A stretch of DNA of 64,000 nucleotides, from NCBI GenBank assembly GCA_003260075.1, contig QLIY01000243.1, positions 62,001 to 126,000 of the forward strand. The letters run 5' to 3'. The DNA comes from Phallusia mammillata. Lineage: Eukaryota; Chordata; Ascidiacea; Phlebobranchia; Ascidiidae. The notes beneath the pieces are model-generated. The model ran no database searches and was not told where the DNA came from. It was given only the letters and a program-made list of their open reading frames with translations. A program made the translations under genes and the position numbers. Position 1 is the first letter of the stretch. Each line of letters starts with the position of its first letter. Positions 51,001-62,955 of this stretch are shown piece by piece.

Positions 51001-54000
51001 AACCAGAGCTCTGATGCTTCATCTGTCCCACAGGCAATGATATGGACGTCATCAGGACTCCATGCAAGGTAACTAACTCCGTAAGTGTGTCCAGATAGGG
51101 TCCTGGCATGAGTTACTTTGTGGGAAATCTGAATAAATTAAAAAAAACTTGAACTATTGATTGCTGCAGAGAAATTCAAAGCAGAAAAATTGTGTGATTC
51201 CTTTGATAAAAATGTAAGTCATGGTGCCCTAGGCTTATTTAAGCCATTGTACTGAATTATGACCCAAGTATTCTCACACAACAAAGCATAGGCTATTTCT
51301 TGCTTGCAGTGGGATTTAAACACACAGAAGCAGCCTTTCTGGGGATGGAGCTCGACCAACTTAAATACACAAGCTCAGAGGTAACCCGGGGAAAGTCTAA
51401 TCACAGGCACAGATGCCTGCCTTATATGTTAGTTTAATACTAGGGGTGTTCATTCTGACCAGCTATTGTGGTTTTCATGAATGCATCAGGGCATATCCTA
51501 GAGATAATTATATGTTCATCTCAGCAAAAACTTAGAAACAACATTAGTGGGATGTTAAAAATGAGCTGCGTGCACCCTCATGAGTTTATGTCTACACACA
51601 GTGGGGCTCTTTTCTCAAAAACACAGATGCAAAAAACTAACAAGATAATAACATTACAGAAAGAAACACAAACTTACAGGATCAACATCCCATACAATGA
51701 CACTTGAATCTTTTGATCCTGTGGCAAGCATTTTGCCATTATGTGAGAACTTGCAATACCACACTTCATCAAAATGTTCATTGAGGATTTGCTGGGTGAC
51801 AGAAGGAAAGTTTTGCCTAAATAAAAAGAGCTAATTATTTTATTGCTTGAGTGAACAGTAAAAAATGCTGATCATCTTTGCAACACTACACTGTATTAAT
51901 GCAAACATATGTTCATCATAAAACAGGCAAATCAAATAAAACTCCCATCAAAAATGACAAGTAATTATGTATTTAACCTAGATAAAAGTTGTTTCTGACA
52001 CAAAAATATTCTCCAAGGCATGATCACAATGCCTGTTAAAATGTTTAAAGTAAACATCATACTTTACATGTACTTTCTATCACATTTTAAAAATGTCATT
52101 TAAGTTTTGGATTTTCTTGCTCAGTTGGCACAAAACTGTTTCCTTGTTTAGATTTTAAAACCAATATTTCAACCAATCATGGACTGATGTTTTCATTTCC
52201 AAGCAGAAGCTAGCGGCATGGAGTTTTGTATAGTTTTCAGTATGAGTCATTGTAGTATAAAATGATGACTGTTTGTTACTCATAACAGCAACCAATGACT
52301 TCCAGTTTGCAGTGAAAGCAACATGTCATGGTGGAAAACATTACCGTTCAAACACATCACTGCTGTAGTTCTGTTTATAACAAGTGATATACTTGATCTA
52401 GGTAGCATTTTATATGTTGCAAACCAGAGTAAACAATATTATCAAACGGAGTTCTGTTTGTCACTAAAAGTGGTTAAATAGTTACATACAAAGGATGATA
52501 AATACTGTGAAGCAACAAACAGTTATGGGTACATAATATATTTTTCATAAAGGATGATAAATTAACATAGTTGGCAACACAATTTAAAAAGTAATAAAAA
52601 TTCGTAATTTTTTTGCAAGCATCCATTGCCAAATATCCTATTCAAAATATAATAGTTAAATAATACAAAGCCTTGTACCACAATTAAGAGTTCGACATTA
52701 TTATGACAATTCTGATTAGAAGAGCAATCTTACCGAATGCATGTGTGATCAATTAACAATGAGTGTGTAGTAATGTTGAGTGGTTCCACAGAGTTGTGGA
52801 AAAGACACTTGGATTGTTGATATTCCAGCGCTTGGCTAAGTAATGACTGGAGACGATTCGGTGGCATCATCACTGATATTGGTAGGTAACCTGAATATAG
52901 AAAGATTGTTGTATTAGTGACATATTGACCTGTTGCTTCGTTAGTTCTTTTAGCAATATTTTTGCAAAGTATCTTTATTCATGTAAACATATGTAGGACC
53001 ACATTAAATCTTTAGCAATGCACTCTTTGGTTTCACAGTAAACATGACATTGATAGCTGTGGATGCTTTGAGGTTGCAGAATATGATGGTTTTTACACAC
53101 ATATATATCTTCTTTTTATACCAGCAATGTGTTTGTCTATAACCCTTCTTAACATGAAAGTGGATATGCTGGCAATATATTATAGCCTATATTTTTGTTA
53201 AATTGCATACGGAAAAATAGATAGAACATTTTTTTTCCCTTAAATTGGTTGCTGAATGTTCTGTCATGTACTGTAATCGGCCTTAAAAATGTTTTGGTTC
53301 ATCTCTACCTTGTAGGTGCAATGACAAACGACAGTTTTTAATTAATCAACCCTTCTGTAGCCTCAATTTGCTGTATTAAATAGTGTTAAGTGGTGGAAGT
53401 TTATTGTTTCTGTTACCAGCCTTCTTGTCTAATGATCATTGGTATATATTGGCCTTAAAAATGATATCGGTCAACCCCTGATGTAATTTGGATACTTGTA
53501 AAACATCTTTCTTCAAGTACATAAACAAGAGTTAAGTTTGGTAAGGCTAAGGATTTGTAAGCAAATACAAATTTACAACCTTGTAACTTTTCAAGAAGTT
53601 TAGATCTTGATTTGGAACCCTTTCCTTCCCAGTTTGCAGCTTTTTGTAAATCTTGGGCATTGGAAATCATCAAAAATCTGAACAATATAAGTAAATATGT
53701 TCTAAACAAATAGTATCAATATGGACAAGTAAAGTATAACAAACTTTTGCAAAGATGTTCTAAGAATTAAACATATTGTTTTCTTACCCAGACAGAAGAT
53801 GTACTCGATTAATAAAAATTCTTAAAGGAGTGATTTGGTTTCGCAAACAAGTCAATGCATCCAACATTTTGCCCTCTTCCAAAAGCTCCAGAAATTTTTG
53901 CTCCATCACCAAAAACCTCATTTTCTAAAAACAACAATGTTTTGCATGAAACCTATTATCATGTAAAAGACAATGAGGTGTGTAGACTTTTTATTGTCTA

Positions 54001-55097
54001 TGCAATGTCAAAGAGGTTAGTGATGTCACTTTCTGAATATAGAACACAAGACACCATCTGTTGTGTCTTTCTTATCCAGTTGTTACATAGAAAAACATGA
54101 CCTTGAATTACCAACTTTGCCAAAAATAAACATTAATCCAGAGCCTCTCTTTAACTATACACAAAACTGCCACATCAAGCTAAACAGTTTAACCAGCTTA
54201 ACAAACTAAACTGTCAACTTAATTCCCATTGACCCATTTATTTCATAAAGCACTAACTTGTAAATGTCGCTGATGTTTAAGTAGGGGCTTCATTTCAAGC
54301 AGTGTGGCTTCAACTTTTGTCCACTGCCCTTCCATCACCTGCTCTCTAAATTTTGAAGCAGCAGCATGTTCCAGTTTGCATCCTGCTTCAGCCATCAGAA
54401 CTTCAGAGGCTTTTCTGCATTTAAAAAGATAGTTAATAAAATACTTCTCGACAAACCACCATCAATATAAGATTTAAATCCAGTTCTTTTACAACATGTT
54501 TTAAATCTGTAATACAATCATTTTTTAAAGCAAGTAAACAGGGCAATTATATTTTGGGATAGTTTTGAATTTTACATGGTGCTTTAAAAAAAAACACCTG
54601 TATTAGTCTTCAAATGCACAGACAATGGCTGCTTGTGTTAATGCAAATGAGATGTGCAACTTCAAAGATAATTATAGATAAAGCAATTGTTAAAAACCTA
54701 TTATACTATGTAAGCAGCAAGATTTTTTGTAAAATTTTTATTTGCCAAGCACATCGCCAATTACAATCCAAGTTTAAACAACATACTGCAGGCCGAGGGA
54801 GCAGAGATGTTGTCCAACAATTCTGACAATCTCTTTGTTTGTGTTAGACAAGTGAACAACAGGTGCCTTAGAGCTTGAAACAGCAGTACAATCCCCATTT
54901 GACACCATAGGCGAACCAGGTTTTGATGAAGATTGCTTTTCCTTAGCACTCATAGAAGTGCCATTTTCGGGGCATGCCCCATTAAGGACAGATGTGTGTG
55001 ATTGCATGCCGAGACGCTGTCGCTTGGTTGGCGGAGGTGAAAGCCCACCCTGGTCTGAGGATTCAGAAGAAGTTGCCAGTCTTTCAGAGTGAACTAG
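48072..55097 (-). CDS. WDR26: WD repeat protein 26, GID/CTLH E3 ligase subunit
   Basis: Minus-strand exons: 55097-54787, 54414-54258, 53924-53788, 53677-53580, 52890-52734, 51816-51678, 51128-50988, 50678-50559, 49954-49809, 49673-49595, 49529-49400, 48411-48238, 48115-48072 (stop TGA). From the first Met in the first exon (55007) this is 580 residues, all phases consistent. Order: LisH ([15 protein letters not shown]), CTLH ([15 protein letters not shown]), CRA-like segment, then about seven WD40 blades ([69 protein letters not shown]). It is probably a subunit of the CTLH ubiquitin ligase. Open frame upstream of the Met ([11 protein letters not shown]) looks coding, so a further 5' exon is possible. 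Pieces of exons 8 and 9 are repeated next to poly-C runs. Confidence 0.93.
48414..49220. repeat. Duplicated block around poly-C in WDR26 intron
   Basis: 48414-48738 and 48887-49210 are near-identical with scattered substitutions. Poly-C runs lie at 48875-48886 and 49211-49220. Confidence 0.9.
49941..50349. repeat. Duplicated block around poly-C at WDR26 exon 9
   Basis: 49941-50138 and 50151-50349 are near-identical and joined by Cs at 50140-50149. The second copy includes only the first bases of exon 9. Confidence 0.9.
50562..50866. repeat. Duplicated block around poly-C at WDR26 exon 8
   Basis: 50562-50708 and 50720-50866 are near-identical and joined by Cs at 50709-50719. Both contain the exon 8 acceptor; only 50562-50708 continues to the donor. 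Confidence 0.9.
50720..50836 (-). pseudogene. Truncated second copy of WDR26 exon 8
   Basis: On the minus strand from 50836 the acceptor and the exon read [15 protein letters not shown]... to FYQ, nearly identical to 50678-50559, then stop at a poly-C run (50709-50719) without a donor. Together with its flanking intron it repeats the neighbouring block with a few base differences, as a second allele would. Confidence 0.7.
54428..54534. repeat. 107-bp sequence repeated exactly at 56667-56773
   Basis: Lies upstream of WDR26 exon 2 in the first intron. The distant copy is inside a MITE and ends at an ambiguous base. Confidence 0.9.
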
Positions 55098-56550
55098 CTG
55101 GTGGGTTTACCTTCGCAATGAAGATTGTCAACCCTTTTACCAGCTTTTTTATTTGAAATGTATTTCGAACAGAACTATATTAGTTGGAACAGAGGTATCC
55201 AGTTAAGACATGATTGGGAATTGCTGGAGCTGAATCTTTAAATAGTTGCTTGCTTTGGGCATTAAAGTATAAACCAACATAGCATCCAAAACCTATGCAC
55301 CTTAAAATAGCAAAGTGGTCAGAGAGCACAAAACCTATTTTCAAAAAGCTTGAAGTAGCTAAGACGTGGAATCAAATATCTCATGTCAGGGCTACAAGTG
55401 CTATAGCTTTTAAACAATAAATAATATTCGTTGTTTGGTTGGAGGATTGATTGATGTTGATGTAAGTTAAAGTTCCTAAATCCTGAAAGGTAATCCTTTA
55501 TAAATTTTATGGGTTAGAGACCCGCCAAATCAGTTATGCATATAAGTATGAGCTATGGAACCAGAACATTTAAGTCTAACTATAATGCAAATAAATACAA
55601 CGTAAAGTTGAATTATTTGCCATAATAAGTCACATATTGCAAAAACACTGTTAGATCAGTGAATATTCTTTCATTGCCATGCGTTTATTATCAGTTTTAA
55701 ACCAAAAAAGCAAATTGCTGTTATTTGTTTGTACATTTTCAAATAGACTTTCATTCTGCAGATATTTAAGAATCAAGAAAAAAAGCACACACATGTAAAT
55801 AACTAAAATTGTGCACAAAGAACGGTTTGTTCCTAAAACTGAACGTTGAAACCTTGTAAAAGGACGACCAACCTACCAGCCTCGCTACAAGAGACCCAGT
55901 GTTATTCCATATTACGCATCAATGCACACATTTTCACGTTATTTTATTATGCTGCCTTTTTTCTTTTTCGCACAACTGCGCATCAGCTGATTCAATGACA
56001 TCACACCAACAAAACATGGTCGTTTGTGAACAAAGAACCGGACTGTCGTTTATTGATGCTAATGGGTTGTTTATAGTGTGCTTATAAGTTGTAGTTTATT
56101 GCATGTTACCGAGACTATTTTACTGTTCAATATCAGAGTGTTTAAGAGATGCGTAGAGTGCATTTTGCCTCGAAAAAAACGACAACAAAAAGCTTTTCCC
56201 CATTTATTTGTGTTTGGGAAAAAAATCGAGGTAAAATCCGGATTTTCGTTAATTTTTGTCGGAACATTTCTGTTTAACGCAGGTTTTAGCAGGCTTCTGT
56301 TGCCTACTTAACATCTATACCCGTTCACAACATCGATTACATAAAATTTTGAGCGAAGTTGAAAAAAAGCTGTTGGCTTTTTATTTTTTATTTTTAAGGG
56401 TTTTATTAGTGGATTTTCCCAGGAATATTCCAGTTTCATTAGTGCTTTACCCGTTTTTCGATTATAACCGTACCTTTATAGCCAGTGGCGCCAAACCTTC
56501 GCCCGTATGGCCACATGCGCCTACAGAGACTAATTTCTGTGGCCGTGAAC
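55098..56550. other. Region upstream of WDR26
   Basis: Should hold the WDR26 promoter and perhaps a 5' exon, but I could not identify either. Confidence 0.5.
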
Positions 56551-56558
56551 ATGTACCG

Positions 56559-56802
56559 CAGTGGTCGGCAACCTTTTTTGCAGACCGCTTTGAAACTAAA
56601 ATTTTATCGCCGACCGGTCTTCAAAAAAGTACAAATATTCAGCAATAAAAACGCTATCATCCCCAGGATAGTTAATAAAATACTTCTCGACAAACCACCA
56701 TCAATATAAGATTTAAATCCAGTTCTTTTACAACATGTTTTAAATCTGTAATACAATCATTTTTTAAAGCAAGNGCCGCGGACCGGCGGTTGCCGACCAC
56801 AG
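56559..56802. mobile_element. hAT-like MITE, TSD ATGTACCG
   Basis: Left end CAGTGGTCGGCAACC and right end GGTTGCCGACCACAG, with perfect 8-bp duplication ATGTACCG at 56551-56558 and 56803-56810. The interior 56667-56773 is identical to 54428-54534 in a WDR26 intron and ends at an ambiguous base (56774), so this part may be a misjoin. Confidence 0.7.
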
Positions 56803-56965
56803 ATGTACCGCATATTAAAATATATGTACTGGTGGCGTGACGCAACTAAAAGTAGTTTGGTGAATATTTAGATTTTTAAACTGTCTCAAACAGATTTGTT
56901 GGGCTGGAAAGAGTATTAACAGCCTATTAGTAGCCATATGTGTCAGACTTTATGTACGCCTAGTG

Positions 56966-58454
56966 CAGGGGTGGGGAACCTGCGGCCCNTTTTTTTTTCA
57001 CTGAGTGGCACATTTTTTAACATGTTACTTAATTAGAAATGCTTTACGGCCAGATACTGGAATTGATGACAACCTTTTAAAGAGTTTGTTTGCCCAATGC
57101 AACATAAGTGACCATTCCCGTCAAGTTATGATTATTGTCGATGAGATGAAAGTAAGAGGTAAAATACAAAGTAGACCAGTGATTCCTAATTGAATGAAAA
57201 AATTTAAGGAACCTGTTGGTACATAATAATATTTATTTTGCAGAAGAACTTGTTTTTCAATCATCAACAAACAAATTTATTGGTTATGTTGACTTTGCAA
57301 ATAGTGGCTCTGGATGCTACAACAACCAACCCTTAGCTTCACATGTTCTAGGAATATATGTAAAAGGTATGATTAAATTTTTNAATAAAAACAGTGCATT
57401 TTAATCACAAACGTTAGTTCCCCAATTCCTAAAAAGAGTATCATATTGTTCCAATCAAATTTACAGGTATCACAAATGCAACAATTTCTTACATGATTGG
57501 ACATTTCGGAAGTGTAGGTGCTGTTGGATGGGAATTGACGTCTACTATTTTAAAAACAATTACCAAACTATATTACCTATCAAACCTTTGGTGTATGGTT
57601 GTAATAGGTGGGTGGACACTCTTATTGGGTCTGTAAATTATGTTTTATGCATGAATGATATTTATTGTAGATTTTTGTTATAATGGATTCCTTGTCAAGG
57701 ATTTGACTGTTTTTTTTTTATCATTCTTACTACAGGTGATGGATGTTCAAGCAACAGGCAAATGTTCCAACAGCTTGCAGGTGCCAGTGAAAATCAAGCA
57801 TGTTGTCCCCATCCACTAAATCCCGAAAAGTACATTTTTGTTGCAATCTATAATACACCTAAAAAAAGGACCATTGTTTTTTTTAGGAAACTATATTTTG
57901 TCAGTGACCCTAGCCATCTAATAAAGACTACAAGAAACAACGTACTAAGCAGCAAACCAGGGGGAACTAAGTATCTTTGGAATGGAGAGGACATGACATG
58001 GTCAANATTTGGATGAATTTTAACTTACTATAAATTGTGAATTTCAATTAACTATGACCACAACTCGCACTATTTGGTCGGTTTTAAAGACGCAATTGTT
58101 ATTTAAGTATTTAGTAAATACAGAAAATTCAAAAAGGAGGACATTTGGGCATTTTTCATTGTCCTTGGAGGACAACTTACTTTTCGTTAAAAAGGAGGAC
58201 ATGTCCTCCAAAAAGAGGACGTATGGTAGGCCTATTATATTGGTATTTTAAATATGTTCTTGGAAAAAAAGACAGATCGATATAATGGAGCTAGGGTATT
58301 CCAGAAAGAATGGACAAACTCTTATTTTTAGTTGAAATAAGTGATAAACCTGTATTATAATATTATAACACGGAATTTAACAAAATGTTTGGCCCGCCCG
58401 AAAATATTGTGCAATTCATGCGGCCCGCAGTGCTAAGTAGGTTCCCCACCCCTG
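56966..58454 (+). mobile_element. hAT-like element carrying a P-element-type transposase fragment
   Basis: Terminal inverted repeats CAGGGGTGGGGAACC at 56966 and GGTTCCCCACCCCTG ending at 58454 are flanked by perfect 8-bp target duplications GCCTAGTG (56958-56965 and 58455-58462). GCGGCCC follows inside the left end and GGCCCGC lies near the right. The interior contains the P-type transposase described separately. Single ambiguous bases at 56989, 57383 and 58006 mark possible joins, so the interior may be composite. Confidence 0.75.
57005..58015 (+). pseudogene. P-element/THAP9-type transposase, central catalytic part
   Basis: Coding blocks with usable splice sites: about 57020-57161, 57241-57366, 57466-57607, 57736-58015. 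Read together they give an RNase H-fold transposase core: IVDEMKV (first catalytic Asp, as in P-element IxxDEM), KFIGYVDF, GWELTSTIL, VVIGDGCSSNRQMF (second Asp followed by NR), then FVSDPSHLIKTTRN and KYLWNGEDMTW, a block typical of P-type transposases. The N-terminal THAP DNA-binding domain and the C-terminal acidic part are not seen. Frames are open except at the ambiguous bases. It sits inside hAT-like ends, which is unexpected for a P element. Confidence 0.7.
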
Positions 58455-58527
58455 GCCTAGTGTGTGCAAACAATGCGAAAAACACGCACCACAAGCGTCA
58501 CAATACGAATGATGACGTCATATACAT

Positions 58528-59514
58528 CAGTGGTTCCCAACCTTTCTACACTGTGGGACCGGCAAAAATTTTAAAAAAAATCCACGGACCGGCAACATAA
58601 GATCGCAGTGAATGCAACAGATATTCTCAAGCGTTTTGTTCACCAAAGTTGTTGTTGCACAACATAATGCAAGAGTTAGTCATAGACTATGTATTTAGGA
58701 CGAAAAATACAACCAAACGGCAATCAACTAAACTCAAACAACAAAACACCAATCCATTTAGATACAAAATCAATGCTNAAATAAAGTATGACTTAAATTT
58801 AACTTATATACCTATTTATTTCAAGTCAATAAGATTTTACAAAAAATTAAAAAATTACACACATATGTAAGTGGAAAATAGCCCATTTTATTATTAGGAA
58901 ATTAATTTCAGATCTGTTCTCAGAGAGCTTCTTGGTCCTTTTCCTTTGTTTTTCTTGGTGGTAAGCTTTTTCTGTTGAAAAAGTTGAGTGACACGTTTAG
59001 CATAGGCGTGGCCACGAGTGCGAACATATTTTTTAATCACTTGGGAAAGTCCATCCAGTACATAATTTATTGTGTTGTCATGCTCATCCAATTAGCGTTC
59101 AAGTATGTGCAAACTTTCATCAATAATTTCTTCGGCTATAAGCAAGGGGTCTAATTCTGGTTTAGGCTTTGAGAGAACGTTTTTTATTTTCAGTTCAGTG
59201 GAAATAAACACTGTTTGACACATTTCGGAAATTCCCCAGCAGTTTTTGTTTTTGCTCGGATTTTCTCCTCGAAGGCTTATAAAGAAAGGGTCACCAGTTT
59301 TATGGTACAGGCTTCTTATAACTCTACCACCAATATAACAGCACACTTCCTTCTCAATATCATTCAGTGCCCTTTCTCCATTACTTTTGATTAAAAGGCC
59401 TGGTGAAAGATTTTTCNCGACTTATCATTCCATTTTGAAAAGTAGCTTGGCATATAGTAAGATAATTTGCGGACCGGCAAAATATTTACGCGGACCGGCG
59501 GTTGGGGACCACTG
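58528..59514. mobile_element. hAT-like element, 987 bp, with perfect target duplication
   Basis: Ends are CAGTGGTTCCCAACC and GGTTGGGGACCACTG, with 8-bp duplication ATATACAT at 58520-58527 and 59515-59522. Inner ends repeat GGACCGGCAA. It carries minus-strand open reading, described separately. Confidence 0.8.
58894..59416 (-). pseudogene. Transposase-like C-terminal fragment inside the hAT-like element
   Basis: The minus-strand frame from about 59416 reads GLLIKSNGERALNDIEKEV, then CCYIGGRVIRSLYHKTGDPF, and ends with an in-frame stop at about 59092; it continues after that stop (DEHDNTINYVLDGLSQVIKK, then a basic stretch QQKKLTTKKNKGKG). The YIGGRVIRSL element resembles C-terminal regions of transposases that end in a YIAG-like motif. 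I cannot assign a superfamily. It starts at an ambiguous base (59417) and is broken by one stop, so it is a remnant. Confidence 0.4.
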
Positions 59515-59522
59515 ATATACAT

Positions 59523-61093
59523 TGAAGTGTTCAGCTCGATCTGTGCATCAAGTTAAAAAATAATCTGGGCTTTTTAGGCGCGGTTAGATGGTGATATAAA
59601 CGTATTTCTTTACATCAGTAATTTTCAAACAAAAACAAACTAGCAATCGGCGGCCGTTGGTGAAATAAGGATCTGCAATGCGGCCGTCGTAGCAAAAAGG
59701 TTGTACACCCTGCTTTAAACTGTTATCGGAGAAATGTTAATGTTGACGCCATTGTTGAAGAAATCAAATGCTGTAGCTTTTCGTCGTGAAAAAAAATCGC
59801 TTTGGGGGGCTTTTTACCGAAATATTCCACTTTCAAGCTGGCTTTGGCCGGTTTCTGCCCTCTATTATAACTGTAAACCGTCAGAGAGGTGCGCAAAACG
59901 ATTTTAGAATTTCTGTCAAATAAACAGAATGTACGCGCGAAATCGAATTCAGAGTGATAACGTATACTAAATGGAAATTGATACAGTTTAGAGTTCACCA
60001 GTAACGTTTGACGCAATATTTGTATTTATCCGTCAGTTACCGCAAAAACCAGTTTCACAATTTTTTGTCATAATAAATGGTCCCTTTACAATTTTTTAAG
60101 CTTGCGGCCCAAGCTCAATATATATCTTAAAATAAATATATTCAAAACTAAACCTGGAGTTAAAAACTAAAAGTTAATTTATTCCTTGGAAAAGTGTTTC
60201 CACAACATGCGGGATGATTTTTGTTAAGGTTTTACTTTATACAATTACCTCGCGTAGAAATGCTAAGGGCCAATTATTAAATCGCAAACAAGACTATGAC
60301 GCAATAATGAAAATGTACGCAAACTATCGCTCTTTTTGTAGAAAATAGGACCTTGTAATAGAAGACTCATACATGACCAATATAACATGATTTAATATTA
60401 CATAAGATTTCAGAAAAACTTTCATTTTCGCTAATATGAAACATCATAAATTAACTATCTGTTGTATCTATAAAATACGAGCCACGTTACCTGCAAAATA
60501 TTTCAAGTTTAGTAAAGTTTCCACATTGTGAAAATGATTTTGGTTTGTTATAATTAAGTTCACTTACAACACAAGGTTTAATTGAAAACATCTATAAGAA
60601 CGGGATTTCGGTTTCGGCCTGAACCTTTTAAGGCGGGTTGGGTGCATCACTAATACCAACGGAATTAGGTTGTAAAAAACATGAAAACCTATAGCTCGCA
60701 CTACTTCTCTAATGAAGGGCAGTAGTTGAAAGTCATTTTAATGCAAACTGTAACTGATTAACGTGGATTTAATTCGAGACCTTCTTGTACTACTTGAACT
60801 GCTGAACGTGGTATTATCGCTATGACGTCAAAGAGGATACGTACGTTCTTACTTGGTTTCCAGAGAAGACGTTGCCGTCGTTATTGACGCTGTGATCGTT
60901 ATTGTCGGCACCGTTACCTTTTATTGCCCAACACGAACATTCGTTGCACATGCAAAAGTTGGTCGTCTCGGAAGAGGCAGCTGTAGGACGGTGCGGGGCC
61001 AGGCTGCGAACCTAGCGGACGTTACAGTGTCGATAGTAATTGTACAAGCGGAGATGTTAGTTGAAACCAGAATAAACCGGAATTTATCCGGAA
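59523..61093. other. Unassigned DNA between hAT-like element and minisatellite
   Basis: AT-rich, without recognisable genes. A GC-richer stretch at about 60830-61060 is open on both strands for some length, but neither translation resembles a known family. Confidence 0.5.
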
Positions 61094-62075
61094 AAATATT
61101 CGATTATCGGAAATATTCGATTATCCGGAATATTCGATTATCCAAAATATTCGATTAACCGAAATATTCGATTAAACGGAATATTCAAATATCCGAAATA
61201 TTCGAATAAACGGAACATTCGATTATTCGAAATATTCGATTAACCGAAATATTCGATTAAACGGAATATTTGATTAAACGAAATATTCGATTATCCGGAA
61301 TATTCGATTATCCGAAATATTTCGATTAACCGAAATATTCGATCAAATGGAATATTTAAATATCTGAAATATTCGAATAAACGGAACATTCGATTATCCG
61401 AAATATTCGATTATCCGAAATATTTGATTATTCGAAATATTCGATTATCCGGTATATTCGATTAAACGAAATATTTGACTATCCGAAATTTTTGAATACC
61501 GAAATATTCGATTAACCGGAATATTACATTCCATTTACAGAACATTCGATTAACCAGAATATTCGATTATCCGAAATATTCGATTAAACGGAATATTCGA
61601 TTATCCGAAATATTCGATTAATCGAAATATTCGATTATCTGGTATATTGGATTAAACGAAATATTTGATTATCCGAAATTTTTGAATAAACGGATTTTTC
61701 GATTGAACAAAATAGGGGAAAGTCGTGTAATTTGGACCCCCCCCCCCCGAAATATTCGAATAAACGGAACATTCGATTATCCGAAATATTCGATTAAACA
61801 GAACATGCGATTAACCGGTATATTCGATTATCCGAAATATTTGACCATCCGAAATTTTTGAATACCGAAATATTCGATTACCCGGAATATTACATTCCAT
61901 TTACAGAACATTCGATTAACCAGAATATTCGATTATCCGAAATATTCGATTAAACGGAATATTCGATTATCCGAAATATTCGATTAATCGAAATATTCGA
62001 TTATCTGGTATATTGGATTAAACGAAATATTTGATTATCCGAAATTTTTGAATAAACGGATTTTTCGATTGAACA
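61094..62075. repeat. 17-bp minisatellite, about 1 kb
   Basis: Tandem units of 17 bp with consensus near AATATTCGATTATCCGA and variants (ATTAACCGA, ATTAAACGG, GAATAAACGG). It is interrupted by poly-C at 61737-61748, after which a large part of the array and the start of the next element are repeated with few differences. Stray related units appear near 63220-63265. Confidence 0.9.
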
Positions 62076-62080
62076 AAATA

Positions 62081-62953
62081 GGGGAAAGTCGTGTAATTTG
62101 GACCCCTTAGGTTTGAACCTTCATAAAATAAACAGTAGTCCTTCAAATATAGGGCGGTTTATGCGATTCGTTAAGTTATGACGCTAAGTATTCATTTGCA
62201 AAAAGGCAATGTTTGGATATTAACGTAAAAAGAGTAAAATGCATTTAAATTTTTTTTGCGAAGTGGTCCATTTTACACGCATAGTGTGTAATTTGGACCA
62301 AAGTCGTGTGTAAAATGGACCACTTAAAATCCATGCGATTTATCTTCCATAAGTTCCTCAAAACGAACGTTAACAGCCTCAGATACCAACCTAATCAAGC
62401 TTTTATTACATTACCACAATGTTTCACAAAATATTTAAATTTTAATGAATGAAATCAAAAATGGGATAAAAAATTAAAATGAAAAACATCTTAAAGATAA
62501 AAAGGCCATAAATGGAATAACTAAGATAGCTGAAATGAAAGAAAACTCGCAGAATACTACAAAACAGCACCATGGCAATTTAAAGAAATAATTGGTTAAC
62601 CAACATATAATGAATGTAAATCCTGCACTGAGCTTTATTGTAAGCTGCCCGGACCAAATTACACACTTTCACACGCAATTTTTTTACCCAATTTATTTTA
62701 CTTTTTGAAAGTGTTAGCGGATTGTTCTTTGTATGCTAAATGCATTAATAATTGTACCTCACAAAAATCATACCCATTGAGATTTACACTAAACAGTAGT
62801 AAAGAAACGCAAAAAGTTTAGAGCTTGGCGGCCGTAAGCCTTATATCAAGTCTTCTTTCAAGCTGTATAAAAGATATTCTGCCACTTTGCGTATATTCCG
62901 ACAATAAGCAAGTTCCAAATTACACGCAGGGTCCAAATTACACGACTTTCCCC
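62081..62953. mobile_element. TA-flanked inverted-repeat element, 873 bp, no transposase
   Basis: Perfect 25-bp inverted ends starting GGGGAAAGTCGTGTAATT and flanked by TA on both sides (62079-62080, 62954-62955), as for Tc1/mariner or similar MITEs. GTGTAATTTGGACC and TTTTACAC-type motifs recur inside. No coding capacity seen. Confidence 0.75.
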
Positions 62954-62955
62954 TA

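Noticed and set aside
60853..61158. Valine-rich open frame (101 codons)
   Set aside because: Its end is minisatellite, no splice structure or family is recognisable, and the opposite strand is about equally open.
61094..62075. CRISPR-like or centromere-like array
   Set aside because: Units are directly adjacent without unique spacers, and a 1-kb array in a eukaryotic context is an ordinary minisatellite.
62081..62953. Possible gene inside the TA-flanked element
   Set aside because: Only short frames; the structure is explained by inverted ends and internal repeats.
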